64,000 nt of DNA from Actinomadura parmotrematis (GCF_019458805.1 NZ_JAIBOA010000003.1:248001-312000); one strand, 5' to 3'. Shown: positions 48,953 to 58,242, counted from the stretch's first letter. Program-made: numbers and translations. The notes: a model not told the origin generated them from the sequence alone.

Positions 48953-51097
48953 GTGCTCTACTGGATCACGTTGCTCGTCGGGCTTGCCGGGACGGCGGTC
49001 GCGCTCGCGCTCGCCGGCAAGCGCGTGTTGTTCCTATGGAACCTCTTCAAGAGCGGCCAGCCCGACCCCGACCGCGTGCTCCAGGTCAAGCGCGACCCCA
49101 AGGGCGACGTCGAGGGCCAGGTCACCGAGGTCCTCGGCCAGCGCAAGCTGCTGAAGTGGACCGTGGCCGGCGCCGCGCACGCCGCCGTCATGTGGGCCTT
49201 CTTCCTGCTCGCCACCGTCTACCTCGAAGCCGGCGTCGCGCTGCTGTTCGGGCTGGACAAGCACATCCCGTGGCTGCAGACGTGGGGGCCGATCGGCTTC
49301 GTCCAGGACACCATCGCGCTCGCGTGCGCGCTCGGCCTCCTGGTCTTCGCCATCATCCGGATCAAGAACTCGCCGAAGAGGCTCGACCGCAAGTCCCGGT
49401 TCAAGGGCTCGCACACCGGCGGCGCGTGGGTCATCCTCTTCATGATCTTCAACGTCGTCTGGACGATGTTCTTCTTCCGCGGCGTCGAGTGGGCCAACGG
49501 CAACCTCGCCTACGGCAAGGCCGCCTACTTCTCCTGGCTCGTCGGGCACGCGTTCAAGGGCCTGTCGCACGACACCCTGGACGTCCTGGAGGCCGTCGGC
49601 CTGCTGCTGCACATCGGCGTGGCGCTCGTCTTCCTCGTCATCGTGGTGAACTCCAAGCACCTGCACATCTTCATCGCCCCGCTGAACGTCATGTTCAAGC
49701 GCCGCCCGGACGGCCTCGGCGCCGCCCAGCCGATGATGAGCAAGGGCAAGCCCCTCGACTTCGAGGAGGCCGACCCCGACGAGGACACCTTCGGCCGCGG
49801 CAAGATCGAGGACTTCACCTGGAAGGGCTACCTCGACATGGCGACCTGCACCGAGTGCGGTCGCTGCCAGTCCCAGTGCCCGGCCTGGAACACCGGCAAG
49901 CCGCTGTCGCCGAAGATGGTCATCCTGGAGCTGCGCGACCACGCGTTCGCCAAGGCCCCCTACCTGCTCGCCTCCGAAGAGGAGCGGGAGAAGTTCACCG
50001 ACGAGCAGAAGACCGCCATGCAGGTGGACAGGGAGCTCGTCGCCGAGGACGGCGTCATCCACCCCGACGTCCTCTGGTCCTGCACCAACTGCGGCGCCTG
50101 CGTCGAGCAGTGCCCCGTCGACATCGAGCACATCGACCACATCCTGGACATGCGCCGCTTCCAGGTCATGATCGAGTCCTCGTTCCCGTCCGAGGCCGGC
50201 GTCATGCTGAAGAACCTCGAGAACAAGGGCAACCCGTGGGGCATGTCCGAGATGAAGCGCCTCGAATGGATCGAGGAGCTGGACTTCGAGGTCGAGGTCG
50301 TCGACGAGAAGCTGCCCGCGGACACCGAGTACCTGTTCTGGGTCGGCTGCGCCGGCGCCCTGGAGGACCGCGCCAAGAAGACCACCAAGGCCGTCGCCGA
50401 GCTGCTGCACATCGCGGGCGTCAAGTTCGCCGTGCTCGGCCCGATGGAGGCCTGCACCGGTGACCCGGCGCGCCGCCTCGGCATGGAGTTCGTCTTCCAG
50501 ATGCTCGGCCAGCAGAACGTCGAGACGCTGAACGAGGCCGGCGCCAAGAAGATCGTGGCGACCTGCCCGCACTGCTTCAACACGCTCGCGAACGAGTACC
50601 CGCAGATCGGCGGCGAGTACGAGGTCGTGCACCACACCCAGCTCCTCGCGCACCTGGTCGAGGAGGGCAAGCTCACGCCGGTCAACGCGATCGACGAGAA
50701 CATCACCTACCACGACCCCTGCTTCCTCGGCCGCCACAACAAGGTCTACAAGCAGCCGCGCGACATCATGGCGACCGTCCCCGGCGTCAAGACCCAGGAG
50801 ATGCACCGGCACAAGGAGCGCGGCTTCTGCTGCGGCGCCGGCGGCGCGCGCATGTGGATGGAGGAGCGCATCGGCAAGCGCATCAACACCGAGCGCGTGG
50901 ACGAGGCGCTGGAGACCGACCCCGACACCGTCTCGACCGCGTGCCCGTTCTGCCTGGTGATGCTGGGCGACGCCATCAACGAGAAGAAGAACCAGGGCGA
51001 GGCCAAGGAGTCGCTGGAGGTCGTGGACGTCTCCCAGCTGCTGCTCCGCTCCGTCAAGGAGGGCGCCGCCCCGGCGGAGCCCGTCGCCGCCGAGTAG
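48953..51097 (+). CDS. etfD: EtfD-like membrane iron-sulfur reductase
   Basis: 714 residues. The N-terminal third has about five membrane helices of a NarI-like cytochrome domain. Then come two 4Fe-4S ferredoxin motifs (CTECGRCQSQCP and CTNCGACVEQCP) and a heterodisulfide-reductase CCG-type domain (CPHCFNTLANEYP, HDPCFLGRHNKVY, FCCGAGGARMWMEE). The mycobacterial counterpart passes electrons from ETF to menaquinone during beta-oxidation. GTG 48953 follows AGGAGG at 8 nt. No etfBA genes are visible in the window. Confidence 0.9.
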   Translation: MLYWITLLVGLAGTAVALALAGKRVLFLWNLFKSGQPDPDRVLQVKRDPKGDVEGQVTEVLGQRKLLKWTVAGAAHAAVMWAFFLLATVYLEAGVALLFGLDKHIPWLQTWGPIGFVQDTIALACALGLLVFAIIRIKNSPKRLDRKSRFKGSHTGGAWVILFMIFNVVWTMFFFRGVEWANGNLAYGKAAYFSWLVGHAFKGLSHDTLDVLEAVGLLLHIGVALVFLVIVVNSKHLHIFIAPLNVMFKRRPDGLGAAQPMMSKGKPLDFEEADPDEDTFGRGKIEDFTWKGYLDMATCTECGRCQSQCPAWNTGKPLSPKMVILELRDHAFAKAPYLLASEEEREKFTDEQKTAMQVDRELVAEDGVIHPDVLWSCTNCGACVEQCPVDIEHIDHILDMRRFQVMIESSFPSEAGVMLKNLENKGNPWGMSEMKRLEWIEELDFEVEVVDEKLPADTEYLFWVGCAGALEDRAKKTTKAVAELLHIAGVKFAVLGPMEACTGDPARRLGMEFVFQMLGQQNVETLNEAGAKKIVATCPHCFNTLANEYPQIGGEYEVVHHTQLLAHLVEEGKLTPVNAIDENITYHDPCFLGRHNKVYKQPRDIMATVPGVKTQEMHRHKERGFCCGAGGARMWMEERIGKRINTERVDEALETDPDTVSTACPFCLVMLGDAINEKKNQGEAKESLEVVDVSQLLLRSVKEGAAPAEPVAAE

Positions 51098-51121
51098 GGC
51101 CGGCGTAGGCGCGACACCGGG

Positions 51122-51159
51122 CCCGGCCCCGTCCCCCTTCCCGGGGGGGCGGGGCCGGG
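51122..51159 (+). terminator. etfD terminator hairpin
   Basis: CCCGGCCCCG pairs with CGGGGCCGGG (51122-51131 with 51150-51159), with a C-run/G-run extension inside the loop, 24 nt after the stop codon. Confidence 0.7.
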
Positions 51160-51225
51160 TCACGTTACGGTCCCGCTCGGGGGAGTCCCTGGAACCGTCC
51201 CTTTCCCCGCTGGTAGGACCGGGGG

Positions 51226-51954
51226 ATGGCGGTGCTCCTCTCCCTCGCGGCCCTGGTCATGACGCTCGCGGGCGGGCTGCTCGCCCTCCGCGTCCGCGAC
51301 CACCGGCACCTGGTGCTCGGCCTCGCGGGGGGCCTCATCCTCGGCGTGGTCGCCTTCGACCTGATCCCCGAAGCGCTGCGGATCACCGGGGCGCGGCTGC
51401 TGCACGTCCCCGTCCCCATGATCGGCTTCGCGGCGGGCTTCGCGCTGCTGCACGTCGTCGAGCAGGCCGCCGCGATCCACCGGGCGCACGAGCGCGAGTA
51501 CGCGCCCCACACCCACGCCCACGGCCGCTCCGGCCCGCTCGCCGCGGCCGCCCTCGTCGGCCACAGCCTCGTCGACGGCCTCAGCATCGGCCTCGGCTTC
51601 CAGGCGGGCGCCTCGTCCGGCCTCGTCGTCGCCCTCGCGGTGATCGTCCACGACCTCGCCGACGGCTTCAACACCGTCACCGTCGCCTCGCTGCACCGCA
51701 CCGACCGGCGCCCCGCGATCCTCCTGCTGCTCGCCGACGCCCTGGCCCCCGTCGCGGGCACCCTGATCGCCCTGTCGGTCCCCGTGCCGCACGCCCTGCT
51801 CGGCCCCTACCTGGGCTTCTTCGCGGGCGTCCTGCTCTACCTGGCGGCCGCGGAGATCCTCCCCGAGGCGCACAGCGGCCACCCGCGCGTCCTCACCCTC
51901 TGCACCACGGGCCTCGGCGTGCTCCTCGTCCTCGGCGTCGTGGGAGCCGCCTGA
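51226..51954 (+). CDS. ZIP-family metal transporter
   Basis: A 242-residue protein with about eight hydrophobic helices. The cytoplasmic loop has a His cluster (HTHAHG). The paired metal-binding helices read GHSLVDGLSIGLGF and VIVHDLADGFN, corresponding to the ZIP HNxxEG and HxxPEG motifs with conservative changes (Asp for Glu). It probably moves Zn2+ or another divalent metal. Convergent with dcd, 3 nt apart. Confidence 0.85.
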   Translation: MAVLLSLAALVMTLAGGLLALRVRDHRHLVLGLAGGLILGVVAFDLIPEALRITGARLLHVPVPMIGFAAGFALLHVVEQAAAIHRAHEREYAPHTHAHGRSGPLAAAALVGHSLVDGLSIGLGFQAGASSGLVVALAVIVHDLADGFNTVTVASLHRTDRRPAILLLLADALAPVAGTLIALSVPVPHALLGPYLGFFAGVLLYLAAAEILPEAHSGHPRVLTLCTTGLGVLLVLGVVGAA

Positions 51955-51957
51955 CGC

Positions 51958-52533
51958 CTAGAGCTTGGTGATGTGGAAGTTCAGGTAGGACCGCGACGGC
52001 GTCGGCCCCCGCTGGTTCTGGTACCGCGACCCGTACTTCGCCGACCCGTACGGGTAGTCGGCGGGCGAGCTCGTCCGGAACAGGCACATCTGCCCGATCT
52101 TCATGCCCGGCCACAGCTTGATCGGCAGCGTCGCCACGTTCGACAGCTCCAGCGTCACGTGCCCCTGGAACCCGGGGTCGATCCACCCGGCCGTCGAGTG
52201 CGTCAGCAGCCCGAGCCGCCCGAGCGAGCTCTTGCCCTCCAGCCGCGCCGCGAGGTCGTCGGGCAGCGAGAACGCCTCGTAGGTGGAGGCCAGCACGAAC
52301 TCCCCGGGATGCAGCACGAACGCCTCGTCCGGCTCCACCTCGACGAGCCGCGTGAGGTCGCTCTGCTCTTCGGCGGGGTCGATGTGCGGATACTTGTGGT
52401 TCTCGAACACCCGGAAGTACCGGTCGAGCCGGCAGTCCACACTGGACGGCTGGACCATCTCGGCCTCGAACGGGTCGATCTTCACCCGCCCGGACTCGAC
52501 TTCGGCCCTGATATCGCGATCGGAGAGCAGCAC
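51958..52533 (-). CDS. dcd: dCTP deaminase (possibly dUMP-forming)
   Basis: A 191-residue trimeric enzyme converting dCTP to dUTP, or directly to dUMP in the bifunctional mycobacterial type, which has nearly the same length. Motifs: [57 protein letters not shown] and [18 protein letters not shown] tail ([16 protein letters not shown]). GTG 52533 is 6 nt after TACCTT (52540-52545), so the gene is leaderless; the longer frame to 52719 runs into the tRNA gene and is rejected. Confidence 0.95.
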   Translation of the reverse strand: MLLSDRDIRAEVESGRVKIDPFEAEMVQPSSVDCRLDRYFRVFENHKYPHIDPAEEQSDLTRLVEVEPDEAFVLHPGEFVLASTYEAFSLPDDLAARLEGKSSLGRLGLLTHSTAGWIDPGFQGHVTLELSNVATLPIKLWPGMKIGQMCLFRTSSPADYPYGSAKYGSRYQNQRGPTPSRSYLNFHITKL

Positions 52534-52539
52534 GTCAGA

Positions 52540-52545
52540 AAGGTA
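52540..52545 (-). promoter_or_regulatory. -10 box of leaderless dcd
   Basis: TACCTT with 6 nt to GTG 52533. Confidence 0.6.
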
Positions 52546-52644
52546 CCGGCTCCGCGCCCCCGCCGCCGCCACGTCCCGCCGGTGCCCACCCGCCCCCGAC
52601 TTTCCGGTACGATGACCGCACGGCGGCACCCCGGTACCGCCGGC

Positions 52645-52715
52645 GCGGATGTAGTTCAATGGCAGAACTTCAGCTTCCCAAGCTGATAGCGCGGGTTCGA
52701 TTCCCGTCATCCGCT
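52645..52715 (+). tRNA. tRNA-Gly (anticodon CCC)
   Basis: A full cloverleaf: acceptor GCGGATG/CATCCGC, D arm GTTC-AATGGCA-GAAC, anticodon stem TCAGC/GCTGA with loop TTCCCAA (anticodon CCC), T arm with TTCGATT. The discriminator T is followed by an encoded CCA (52716-52718). It is a potential integration target; the region downstream is accessory. Confidence 0.95.
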
Positions 52716-52722
52716 CCACTCC

Positions 52723-52767
52723 CGAAGGCCCAGGTCACAGCGGCATCCCCGCAGACCTGGGCCTTCG
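52723..52767 (+). terminator. tRNA-Gly terminator hairpin
   Basis: Perfect 14-bp stem CGAAGGCCCAGGTC / GACCTGGGCCTTCG (52723-52736 with 52754-52767), starting 5 nt after the encoded CCA. Confidence 0.85.
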
Positions 52768-53081
52768 TCGTTCCGCCGCTCCGACCGCGCCGTGCGATCA
52801 GCGTGCGATCAAGCCACCGGGACGAGGGTCCCCGCCGCCCCGGCCGCCCCGGCCGCCCCGGCCGCACGACCCTCGCGCGCCTGTCCCTTCCCCGTCCCGC
52901 CCCTGACCCCCTGGTCACCCTCGGTTGAGATGCGGCGTGTTGGCCTCTTTCGATCTTCAAAGTGCCCAACACGCCGCAAGTCAACGAACGACGACCAGGC
53001 GGTCATCACGACAGCGGGACGGTCGGCCGCCCGCCCGGACCGTCATCTCCGGTAATTTCTGATCAGTGGGCCGACGGCTCG
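52768..53081. other. gene-free stretch after the tRNA
   Basis: 314 bp without a supported gene. It contains copy C of the palindromic element (52903-53004) and a short Pro/Ala-coding-like repeat (GCC CCG GCC) around 52835-52865. No att-site duplicate of the tRNA 3' end was found in the window. Confidence 0.4.
52903..53004. repeat. 62-bp palindromic element, copy C
   Basis: The core 52924-52985 starts GTTGAGATGCGGCGTGTTG and ends CAACACGCCGCAAGTCAAC, with an inner TTTCGATCTTC shared with copy B in inverted orientation. Outer arms are CTGACC-CCC-TGGTCACC (52903-52919) and GACC-AGG-CGGTC (52993-53004), at the same distances as in copy B. Confidence 0.85.
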
Positions 53082-53697
53082 CTAGTCCTTGGACGGCGGA
53101 CCGTCGCGTGCCCGCGCCGGCAGCGTGCCGCGTTCGAGGTCGAGCAGGTCACCGCGGGCATGCCCCAGCAGCAGCCGCGCCCCCTCGAACGTCTGCGCCC
53201 CCACGTTCAGGTTGACCAGCGCCCCATCCAGCACCAGCACCTCCAACGGCGAGCGTTCCGCGGCCGCCGCTCGGCCACCAACAGCCGTTCCAGCTTCGCC
53301 AATACCGGCTGCATGGCGTCCAGGGCATCGCACAGGTACTCCAGCGCCTATCCCCGCCTCGACCACCGGCAGGCGCGCCTGCCGGTCGACGGCGAGCGCC
53401 AGCTTCTCGGCCTGACCGCCGAAGGCGTCCAACCGCGCCTCCAACGGCCCCCGCTCGATTTCACCCACCGGCCCGCGCCCTGCATCCGTTCGGCCAGGGC
53501 CACCGGTCGGCCTGCACCACCGCATCCCGCAACTCCCGCGAGCTGACCGCCTCCACCAATCGCAACCCACCCCGCGCCCGCACCAACGCCCACCATGTTC
53601 CCGTGGCGTGCCCGTGCCAGGCCGACACCACCTGGCCGCAGAACTCCCGCTCCAGCCCCACCACCCGCAAACGCTCGACCAGACCGAGCGCCACCGG
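53082..53697 (-). pseudogene. decayed gene with several frameshifts
   Basis: Reading from 53697 downward, coding-like sequence jumps between frames: LGLVERLRVVGLEREFCGQV, then VALAERMQGAG, then EIERGPLEARLDAFGGQAEK, then YLCDALDAMQPVLAKLERLL, then SPLEVLVLDGALVNLNVGAQ and onward to a stop at 53082. At least three indels are needed to join them. The parent protein would have been about 200 residues, helical; I do not recognise its family. It lies in the accessory stretch behind the tRNA. Confidence 0.55.
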
Positions 53698-54014
53698 CGC
53701 CTACTCCTCAGCCGCACCCACGGCAACGCTGATCCTGTCGGCCGTCACGCCGCCCGCCCTTCGTTCAGAGGACGACCCCCAAAACCCGGCGCCCGTGCGG
53801 CCTTCACGTCCTGCCTGGACATGTCATGGCGCGGGCCGAAGGAACTCCGTCCGCCGGCCACATCGTTCGTGTGTCTCGCCCTGCTGGTCGCTCCCCGCTT
53901 CATGGCGACCACCCTCGGAAATCTGCGGTGCTCGTCCCATTCCCGGGCGGTATCACCAGGTGGGATATACGCTCGGTCAGGACGGCACACGCGTCAGGCG
54001 TGCGAGGAGAGCCG
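53698..54014. other. region upstream of HTH-TPR gene
   Basis: 317 bp with no convincing gene. An 81-codon minus-strand frame (53745-53990) has no homologue I know. TATACG near 53966 is the likely -10 box of the downstream regulator gene. Confidence 0.35.
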
Positions 54015-55496
54015 ATGCCGGGACGGGCGTCAGATCCGATCGTCGTCCCGGAGTCCCTGTGGCAGCGGCCGCAGATGATCCAGGCTCTGCGCGACCGCGA
54101 CATCCGAACCGTCTTCCTCCTGCTGCGCCAGTACGCCGGCGCGAGCCAGACCCAGATCGCGATCGCCTGCGCGATGACGCAGGGCAGGGTCAGCCGGACC
54201 ATGAAGCAGGGCGGCCGTCAGATCTGCAGCCTGGAGGTCTTCGAGCGCATCGCCGACGGCTTGCGGATGCCCGACCCCGCCCGCATGACGCTCGGCCTGG
54301 CCCCAACGGACTTCATCCCCACCCAGCCGCCGACCTCAGCCACGATGGTCATCACCTCGCGGGATGAGCCGGGGGGTTTGGCACCAGCCACCCCACCGGG
54401 TTCCCTGGACACAGATCCGGTCCTGCCCGGAGAAGGGGACACGGTGCGCAGAAGGACGTTCGGCAAGCTCGCCGGTGCCAGCGCGCTCAGCGCGATCCTC
54501 GCCGATCCACCCACCGGCGGTACGCCACTGCAAGGAGTCGAGGCCTTCGCCGCGGCCCTGACCGACCAGCCCGGCACCGGCAGCGACCCGGGTCCGGCAG
54601 TTCTCAGCCTGTCCCGTTTGTCCAAAGCCGTCGCCGCCGCCAAGCGCAACTACCAGGACTGCCGCTACTCCACCGTCATCGACGGGCTACCGACTTTGCT
54701 CACCGACCTGCGCACCGCATCCGGCACCCACGAAGGCGACGACCGTCTACGCGTCGAAGCGCTCTCGGCCGAGGCTCACCACGTCGCCGCGAGCATCCTG
54801 CTCAAGCTCGACCACGAGGGCTTGGCGTGGATCGCCGCCGACCGCAGCATGCAGGCCGCCCGCAACAGCCAAGACCTCATCACCATCGGCTCCAATGCCC
54901 GCATCCTCACCCACGCCCTGATGAACGACGGCCATTACGGCGCCGCCACCAACACAGCAGGCACCTATGCCCAGCACATCGACCACCAGGCCGACGAGTA
55001 CACCCCCGACTTCCTCTCGGTCTACGGCGCGCTCCTCCTGCGCGGAGCAGTCGCCGCCGGCCACCGCAGCGACCGCCACGCCTCAGCAACTTTGCTGGAC
55101 GAAGCCCAGGAAGCCGCCCGACGACTCGGCGGAGACTTCAACCTGCGCTGGACCGCCTTCGGCCCCACCAACGTCCAGCTCCACCGCGTCAACATCGCGC
55201 TCCAGCTCGGCGACGCCGGTTCCGCCATCGACCAAGCCCGCACCACCGACCTGGACCGCATCCCGCTCACCGAGCGCAAGGCAACGCTCCTCATGGACAC
55301 CTCACGCGCCCTCGCCCAGTGGGGCAAGCACGACAAGGCTTACGAGGTCTTGCGCGCCACCCATCACCTCGCTCCCGAAGAAGTGACATCACGCCCGTCC
55401 GCTCACCGAATGCTGGCCAGCCTCATGACCGCTTCTCCGCCAAGCACTCAAATACGGATCCGGGAGTTCACGGCGGAGATCGGGATGAGTTCGTGA
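54015..55496 (+). CDS. HTH regulator with TPR-like C-terminus
   Basis: 493 residues. An N-terminal XRE-like HTH (about 25-85: AGASQTQIAIACAMTQGRVS, then RTMKQGGRQICSLEVFERIA) leads into a linker. A long helical array with TPR character follows (about 220-480: YSTVIDGLPTLLTDLRTASG, GLAWIAADRSMQAARNSQDL, LTERKATLLMDTSRALAQWG). Such proteins are common beside small flavoprotein genes in actinomycetes. GAGGAG precedes ATG 54015. Its stop overlaps the next gene's GTG by 4 nt, so they form an operon. Confidence 0.85.
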   Translation: MPGRASDPIVVPESLWQRPQMIQALRDRDIRTVFLLLRQYAGASQTQIAIACAMTQGRVSRTMKQGGRQICSLEVFERIADGLRMPDPARMTLGLAPTDFIPTQPPTSATMVITSRDEPGGLAPATPPGSLDTDPVLPGEGDTVRRRTFGKLAGASALSAILADPPTGGTPLQGVEAFAAALTDQPGTGSDPGPAVLSLSRLSKAVAAAKRNYQDCRYSTVIDGLPTLLTDLRTASGTHEGDDRLRVEALSAEAHHVAASILLKLDHEGLAWIAADRSMQAARNSQDLITIGSNARILTHALMNDGHYGAATNTAGTYAQHIDHQADEYTPDFLSVYGALLLRGAVAAGHRSDRHASATLLDEAQEAARRLGGDFNLRWTAFGPTNVQLHRVNIALQLGDAGSAIDQARTTDLDRIPLTERKATLLMDTSRALAQWGKHDKAYEVLRATHHLAPEEVTSRPSAHRMLASLMTASPPSTQIRIREFTAEIGMSS

Positions 55497-56028
55497 GCGA
55501 GGAAGAAAATCGAAGAATCCTCTATCTCATCGTCTGTGCCGCGGGTCCGGCGGTCGACGTGGGAAAGCTGGTCGACCTTGCCCGGGAGGGGGGTTGGACG
55601 GTGCAGGTCATCGCCACCCCATCCGCCCTGGACTTCATTGATGTGGCCGCCCTCGAAGTCCAGACCGGTCGCCCTGTCCGCAGCCGGTACCGCAAGCCCG
55701 GCGAACCGCATTCTCCCAGGGCCGACGCCATCATCGTCGCCCCGGCGACCTTCAACACCATCAACAAATGGGCGGCGGGGGTGAGCGACACCTACGCTCT
55801 GGGCGTCCTCGCGGAAGCCCTCGGGCTGAGCATCCCTGTCGTCGTGCTGCCGTTCGTCAACACGGCCTTGGCGAGCCGTGCTCCCTACCGAAAGAGCATC
55901 GAAATCCTGTTGGCCGAGGGGGCGTTGATTCTTCAGGAGGAGTCGGGTAACGCACCCCACCCGCCAGGTAGCGGCAGTGCCGCATCCTTCCCTGGAAGCG
56001 GGCTTTTCTATCGCTCAAGGAGTTCTAG
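55493..56028 (+). pseudogene. flavoprotein gene with C-terminal frameshift
   Basis: From GTG 55493 the product reads as a flavodoxin-like HFCD flavoprotein (ILYLIVCAAGPAVDVGKLVD, ADAIIVAPATFNTINKWAAG, GLSIPVVVLPFVNTALASRA). After HPPGSGSAASFP at about 55990 the frame loses sense and stays open for another 180 codons, antisense to the next gene. Shifting one base there gives WKRAFLSLKEF and a stop at 56028, about 178 residues and matching the expected HPPG...FPW ending. So a one-base deletion (or a sequencing error) has removed the natural end. Partner of the upstream regulator. Confidence 0.65.
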
Positions 56029-56030
56029 CA

Positions 56031-56220
56031 ATGCGCAGGGCTCTCTCGGTGGTCAGCGAAGGGGTCGACCACTCCCTAGTGTGAAGGCCTGCCTCGCAAC
56101 TCACGTGTCTCGAACGCCGGATCGGCCCTCTCCCCGAGGAATGGGAACGTTGCCTCGCTCTACATCCGCTCTAGCGTCTTGCTGCTGGATCAGAGGCCGG
56201 CTCGTTCACCGGCGGGGAGC
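56031..56220 (+). pseudogene. broken third cistron
   Basis: AAGGAG lies 8 nt before ATG 56031, right after the restored flavoprotein stop, and begins MRRALSVVSEGVDHSLV, then a stop. Shifted frames downstream still look coding (LTCLERRIGPLPEEWERCLA, then YIRSSVLLLDQRPARSPAG). This looks like a small gene that followed the flavoprotein in the operon and has since decayed. Family not recognised. Confidence 0.4.
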
Positions 56221-56229
56221 GCTGCCGCT

Positions 56230-56508
56230 TCAGTCGTCCTCGGTCTCGGTGAGTCCCATGGCGGAGGCGAACGACTGGATGAACTCGCGCTCCTGCTCGT
56301 TCGTTTCGGTCGCCGCGAGTTCTTCGAGGGCGGCGATCAGACGCTGTTTGTCGGTCTCGGTGAGCCGGCCGAGCAGATGGGCCGCGTTCTCCATCTGCTC
56401 GAGCGCCGTGTCGTCCTCCAGGACCTCGTCATCACAGGTCTCGAAGAACCAGGTGTATCCGACCACGACCTTGAGAAGCTGCGTCAGCAGCTCGGGGGAT
56501 TCGTCCAT
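56230..56508 (-). CDS. small acidic protein
   Basis: 92 residues, acidic and helical, beginning MDESPELLTQLLKVVVGYTW and ending GLTETEDD. It contains a Cys in FFETCDDEVLEDD and a helix LTETDKQRLIAALEELAATE. ATG 56508 fits the end of the similarity-like region; the frame continues to 56640 without signals. No family recognised. Confidence 0.6.
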   Translation of the reverse strand: MDESPELLTQLLKVVVGYTWFFETCDDEVLEDDTALEQMENAAHLLGRLTETDKQRLIAALEELAATETNEQEREFIQSFASAMGLTETEDD

Positions 56509-56657
56509 CGCAGCATCTTGCCGGACGTGACGCCTTTTGGGCTGAGCAAAGCCGGATCCGTAGTGCGTTGAACCGGCGTGCGCCATCAGGGGTCCAGCAC
56601 GCCATCGCCCGTCGCGGGGCGACGACGACGGGCGCGCCACCGTCTTATCGTGAGTGC

Positions 56658-56942
56658 ATGTCTGCTACTCCAGAGGAACGTATGGCGCACTGGAAGCGCT
56701 GTATCGGCGAGCGTCCCAAGTGGCCTTTTCACACGCCCACGCGCTGTACCGATCCGGGCAGCATCGAGGCTCTGCACGATCACCTGATGGAGGTGCACGG
56801 TGTTCCGCCGTACTACCTCACCGGGTGGTACCCCGAGATCAACACCTGGGAGCAGCTCGTGCGCCGTCATGAGGCCGAGCACGGACATGCCGGGCAGGCG
56901 GCTCACTCGCACGCCGAGGTCCCGGACATCAGCATGTCCTGA
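56658..56942 (+). CDS. small His-rich protein
   Basis: 94 residues with many His and Trp (MAHWKRCIGERPKWPFHTPT, ALHDHLMEVHGVPPYYLTGW, HEAEHGHAGQAAHSHAE). The paired Cys and the His-rich C-terminus could bind metal, possibly zinc. ATG 56658 lies 6 nt after TATCGT (56646-56651), so the gene is leaderless and probably real. Divergent from the small acidic gene. Function unknown. Confidence 0.65.
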   Translation: MSATPEERMAHWKRCIGERPKWPFHTPTRCTDPGSIEALHDHLMEVHGVPPYYLTGWYPEINTWEQLVRRHEAEHGHAGQAAHSHAEVPDISMS

Positions 56943-57076
56943 TGCGGTTGGCGATGCGGGCCGGGCCGGGCTTGAGGGTCCGGCCCGGCGCGCATGGCCG
57001 TCGCGGCGCGATGGAAAAGACCCAGCGTGATCCGGGCCTGCGGCGTTCATGGGGCTTTCTCGCGCGCCTGTGCCTG

Positions 57077-57406
57077 CTATGCGTTGTGAGAGGCGATCCA
57101 CCGGCTCAGATCGACCCAGTAGTCATGCTGTTTGTAGTCGGGCGGGGTTTCCCGGACGGCGTCCCTGGAGTACCGCTCGGCGAGCGCCTTCGCGTACTCG
57201 ATGGCCGCGATGCGGTTGACCAGGTCGTCCGAGTACCGGCCTTGCGGCGAGAGCGGCAGCGGGCCCGTCTTTTCGAGAACATCGTCGGTGAACGTGGTGG
57301 CGTCGGCGCTCCGGTGTTCTCGGGCTCGGCTCAGCCAGGCCATGATCTCCTTGTTGACGGCCTCGCGCTCTTCCTGCGCCCGCTGCTTCTTCTTGCTGGT
57401 GAACAT
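57077..57406 (-). CDS. small hypothetical protein
   Basis: 109 residues, charged: MFTSKKKQRAQEEREAVNKE at the start, then helices, ending DYWVDLSRWIASHNA. GGAG lies close to ATG 57406; a GTG at 57412 is an alternative. Codon bias is milder than in the core genes, as in its neighbours. No family recognised. Confidence 0.55.
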   Translation of the reverse strand: MFTSKKKQRAQEEREAVNKEIMAWLSRAREHRSADATTFTDDVLEKTGPLPLSPQGRYSDDLVNRIAAIEYAKALAERYSRDAVRETPPDYKQHDYWVDLSRWIASHNA

Positions 57407-57412
57407 CTCCAC

Positions 57413-57663
57413 TCCGCGGTCTCTCGTGGATTTCGTGATCGGCTCGGGTTCTCGTTGATCTCATTTCCTGGGGGCGAAGGTGCCGAGAGGGACGGGTTGA
57501 CCGCCTCAAAGTAGCTTTTCATTCCGGGCATGTCTGTCGATCCACTGTTATTTGTATGCATGAATATTGGGATTAAATACTCTTATGCCACATTTTGGTG
57601 TGGTCCCGTGGTGGCCAGGGCGTGTTCTTGACCTACAGGTACAGAACCGGGTGGGTTGGGGGC
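57413..57663. other. AT-rich divergent promoter region
   Basis: 251 bp, the most AT-rich part of the window (57530-57600), between divergent genes. It holds the TetR operator at 57624-57647 and a TTGACC -35-like box. No gene seen. Confidence 0.45.
57624..57647. promoter_or_regulatory. TetR operator candidate
   Basis: Imperfect palindrome GTTCTTGACCT-ac-AGGTACAGAAC (9 of 11 pairs) 17 nt upstream of the TetR start codon. It overlaps a TTGACC -35-like box, as expected for autorepression. Confidence 0.6.
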
Positions 57664-58242
57664 ATGGCGAGGCCCAAGGAGTTCGATCCGGAGGTGGCGG
57701 TCGAGCAGGCGATGGAGGTGTTCTGGCGCAAGGGTTACGGCGCCACGACGCCCCAAGACCTGGTGGACGCGCTCGGAATCGGCAAGGGGAGCCTCTACAA
57801 CGCGTTCGGGAGCAAGCACGGGTTGTTCGAGCGGGCGCTGCGTCGCTATCGCGATACGCAGACCGCGGCGTTGGTGGAGATGCTTGAACAGCCCGGCCCG
57901 GTCAAGGAGCGCCTCGGCCGGGTGTTGAGGTTGCTCGCCGAGATGGATCTGGCCGATCCGGACCGGCGCGGTTGCATGGCGGTGAACACGGCGGCCGAGC
58001 TCGCGAGGGCCGATCCCGAGGCGACCGAGCATGTTCGGCGCATGCTCGATCGCACTGAAGGGGCCTTCCGGGAGCTGATCCGGGAAGGGCAGCGGTCGGG
58101 GGAGATCGACGCGGGGCGCAACGCCGCGGCCCTCGGGAGCCTGCTCATGAACACCGTGGTGGGGACGCGGATCGTGGCGCGGGTCGCGGAGGGGCCGGAG
58201 CGGCTCGACCGGGTGATCAGCGCGGCGATCGACTGCCTCTGA
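57664..58242 (+). CDS. TetR-family regulator
   Basis: A 192-residue repressor starting MARPKEFDPEVAVEQAMEVF. The HTH is TPQDLVDALGIGKGSLYNAF, then GSKHGLFERALRRY. The C-terminal half (CMAVNTAAELARADPEATEH) resembles the TetR_C domain of NemR/YxaF-like regulators that sense electrophiles. It is upstream of, and was probably cotranscribed with, a now decayed SDR gene 8 nt away. Confidence 0.88.
   Translation: MARPKEFDPEVAVEQAMEVFWRKGYGATTPQDLVDALGIGKGSLYNAFGSKHGLFERALRRYRDTQTAALVEMLEQPGPVKERLGRVLRLLAEMDLADPDRRGCMAVNTAAELARADPEATEHVRRMLDRTEGAFRELIREGQRSGEIDAGRNAAALGSLLMNTVVGTRIVARVAEGPERLDRVISAAIDCL

Noticed and set aside
52645..52718. attL/attR pair at tRNA-Gly
   Set aside because: No second copy of the tRNA 3' end and no integrase gene are present in the window.
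53745..53990. 81-codon minus-strand frame
   Set aside because: Antisense to the promoter region of the HTH-TPR gene; no ribosome site and no family match.
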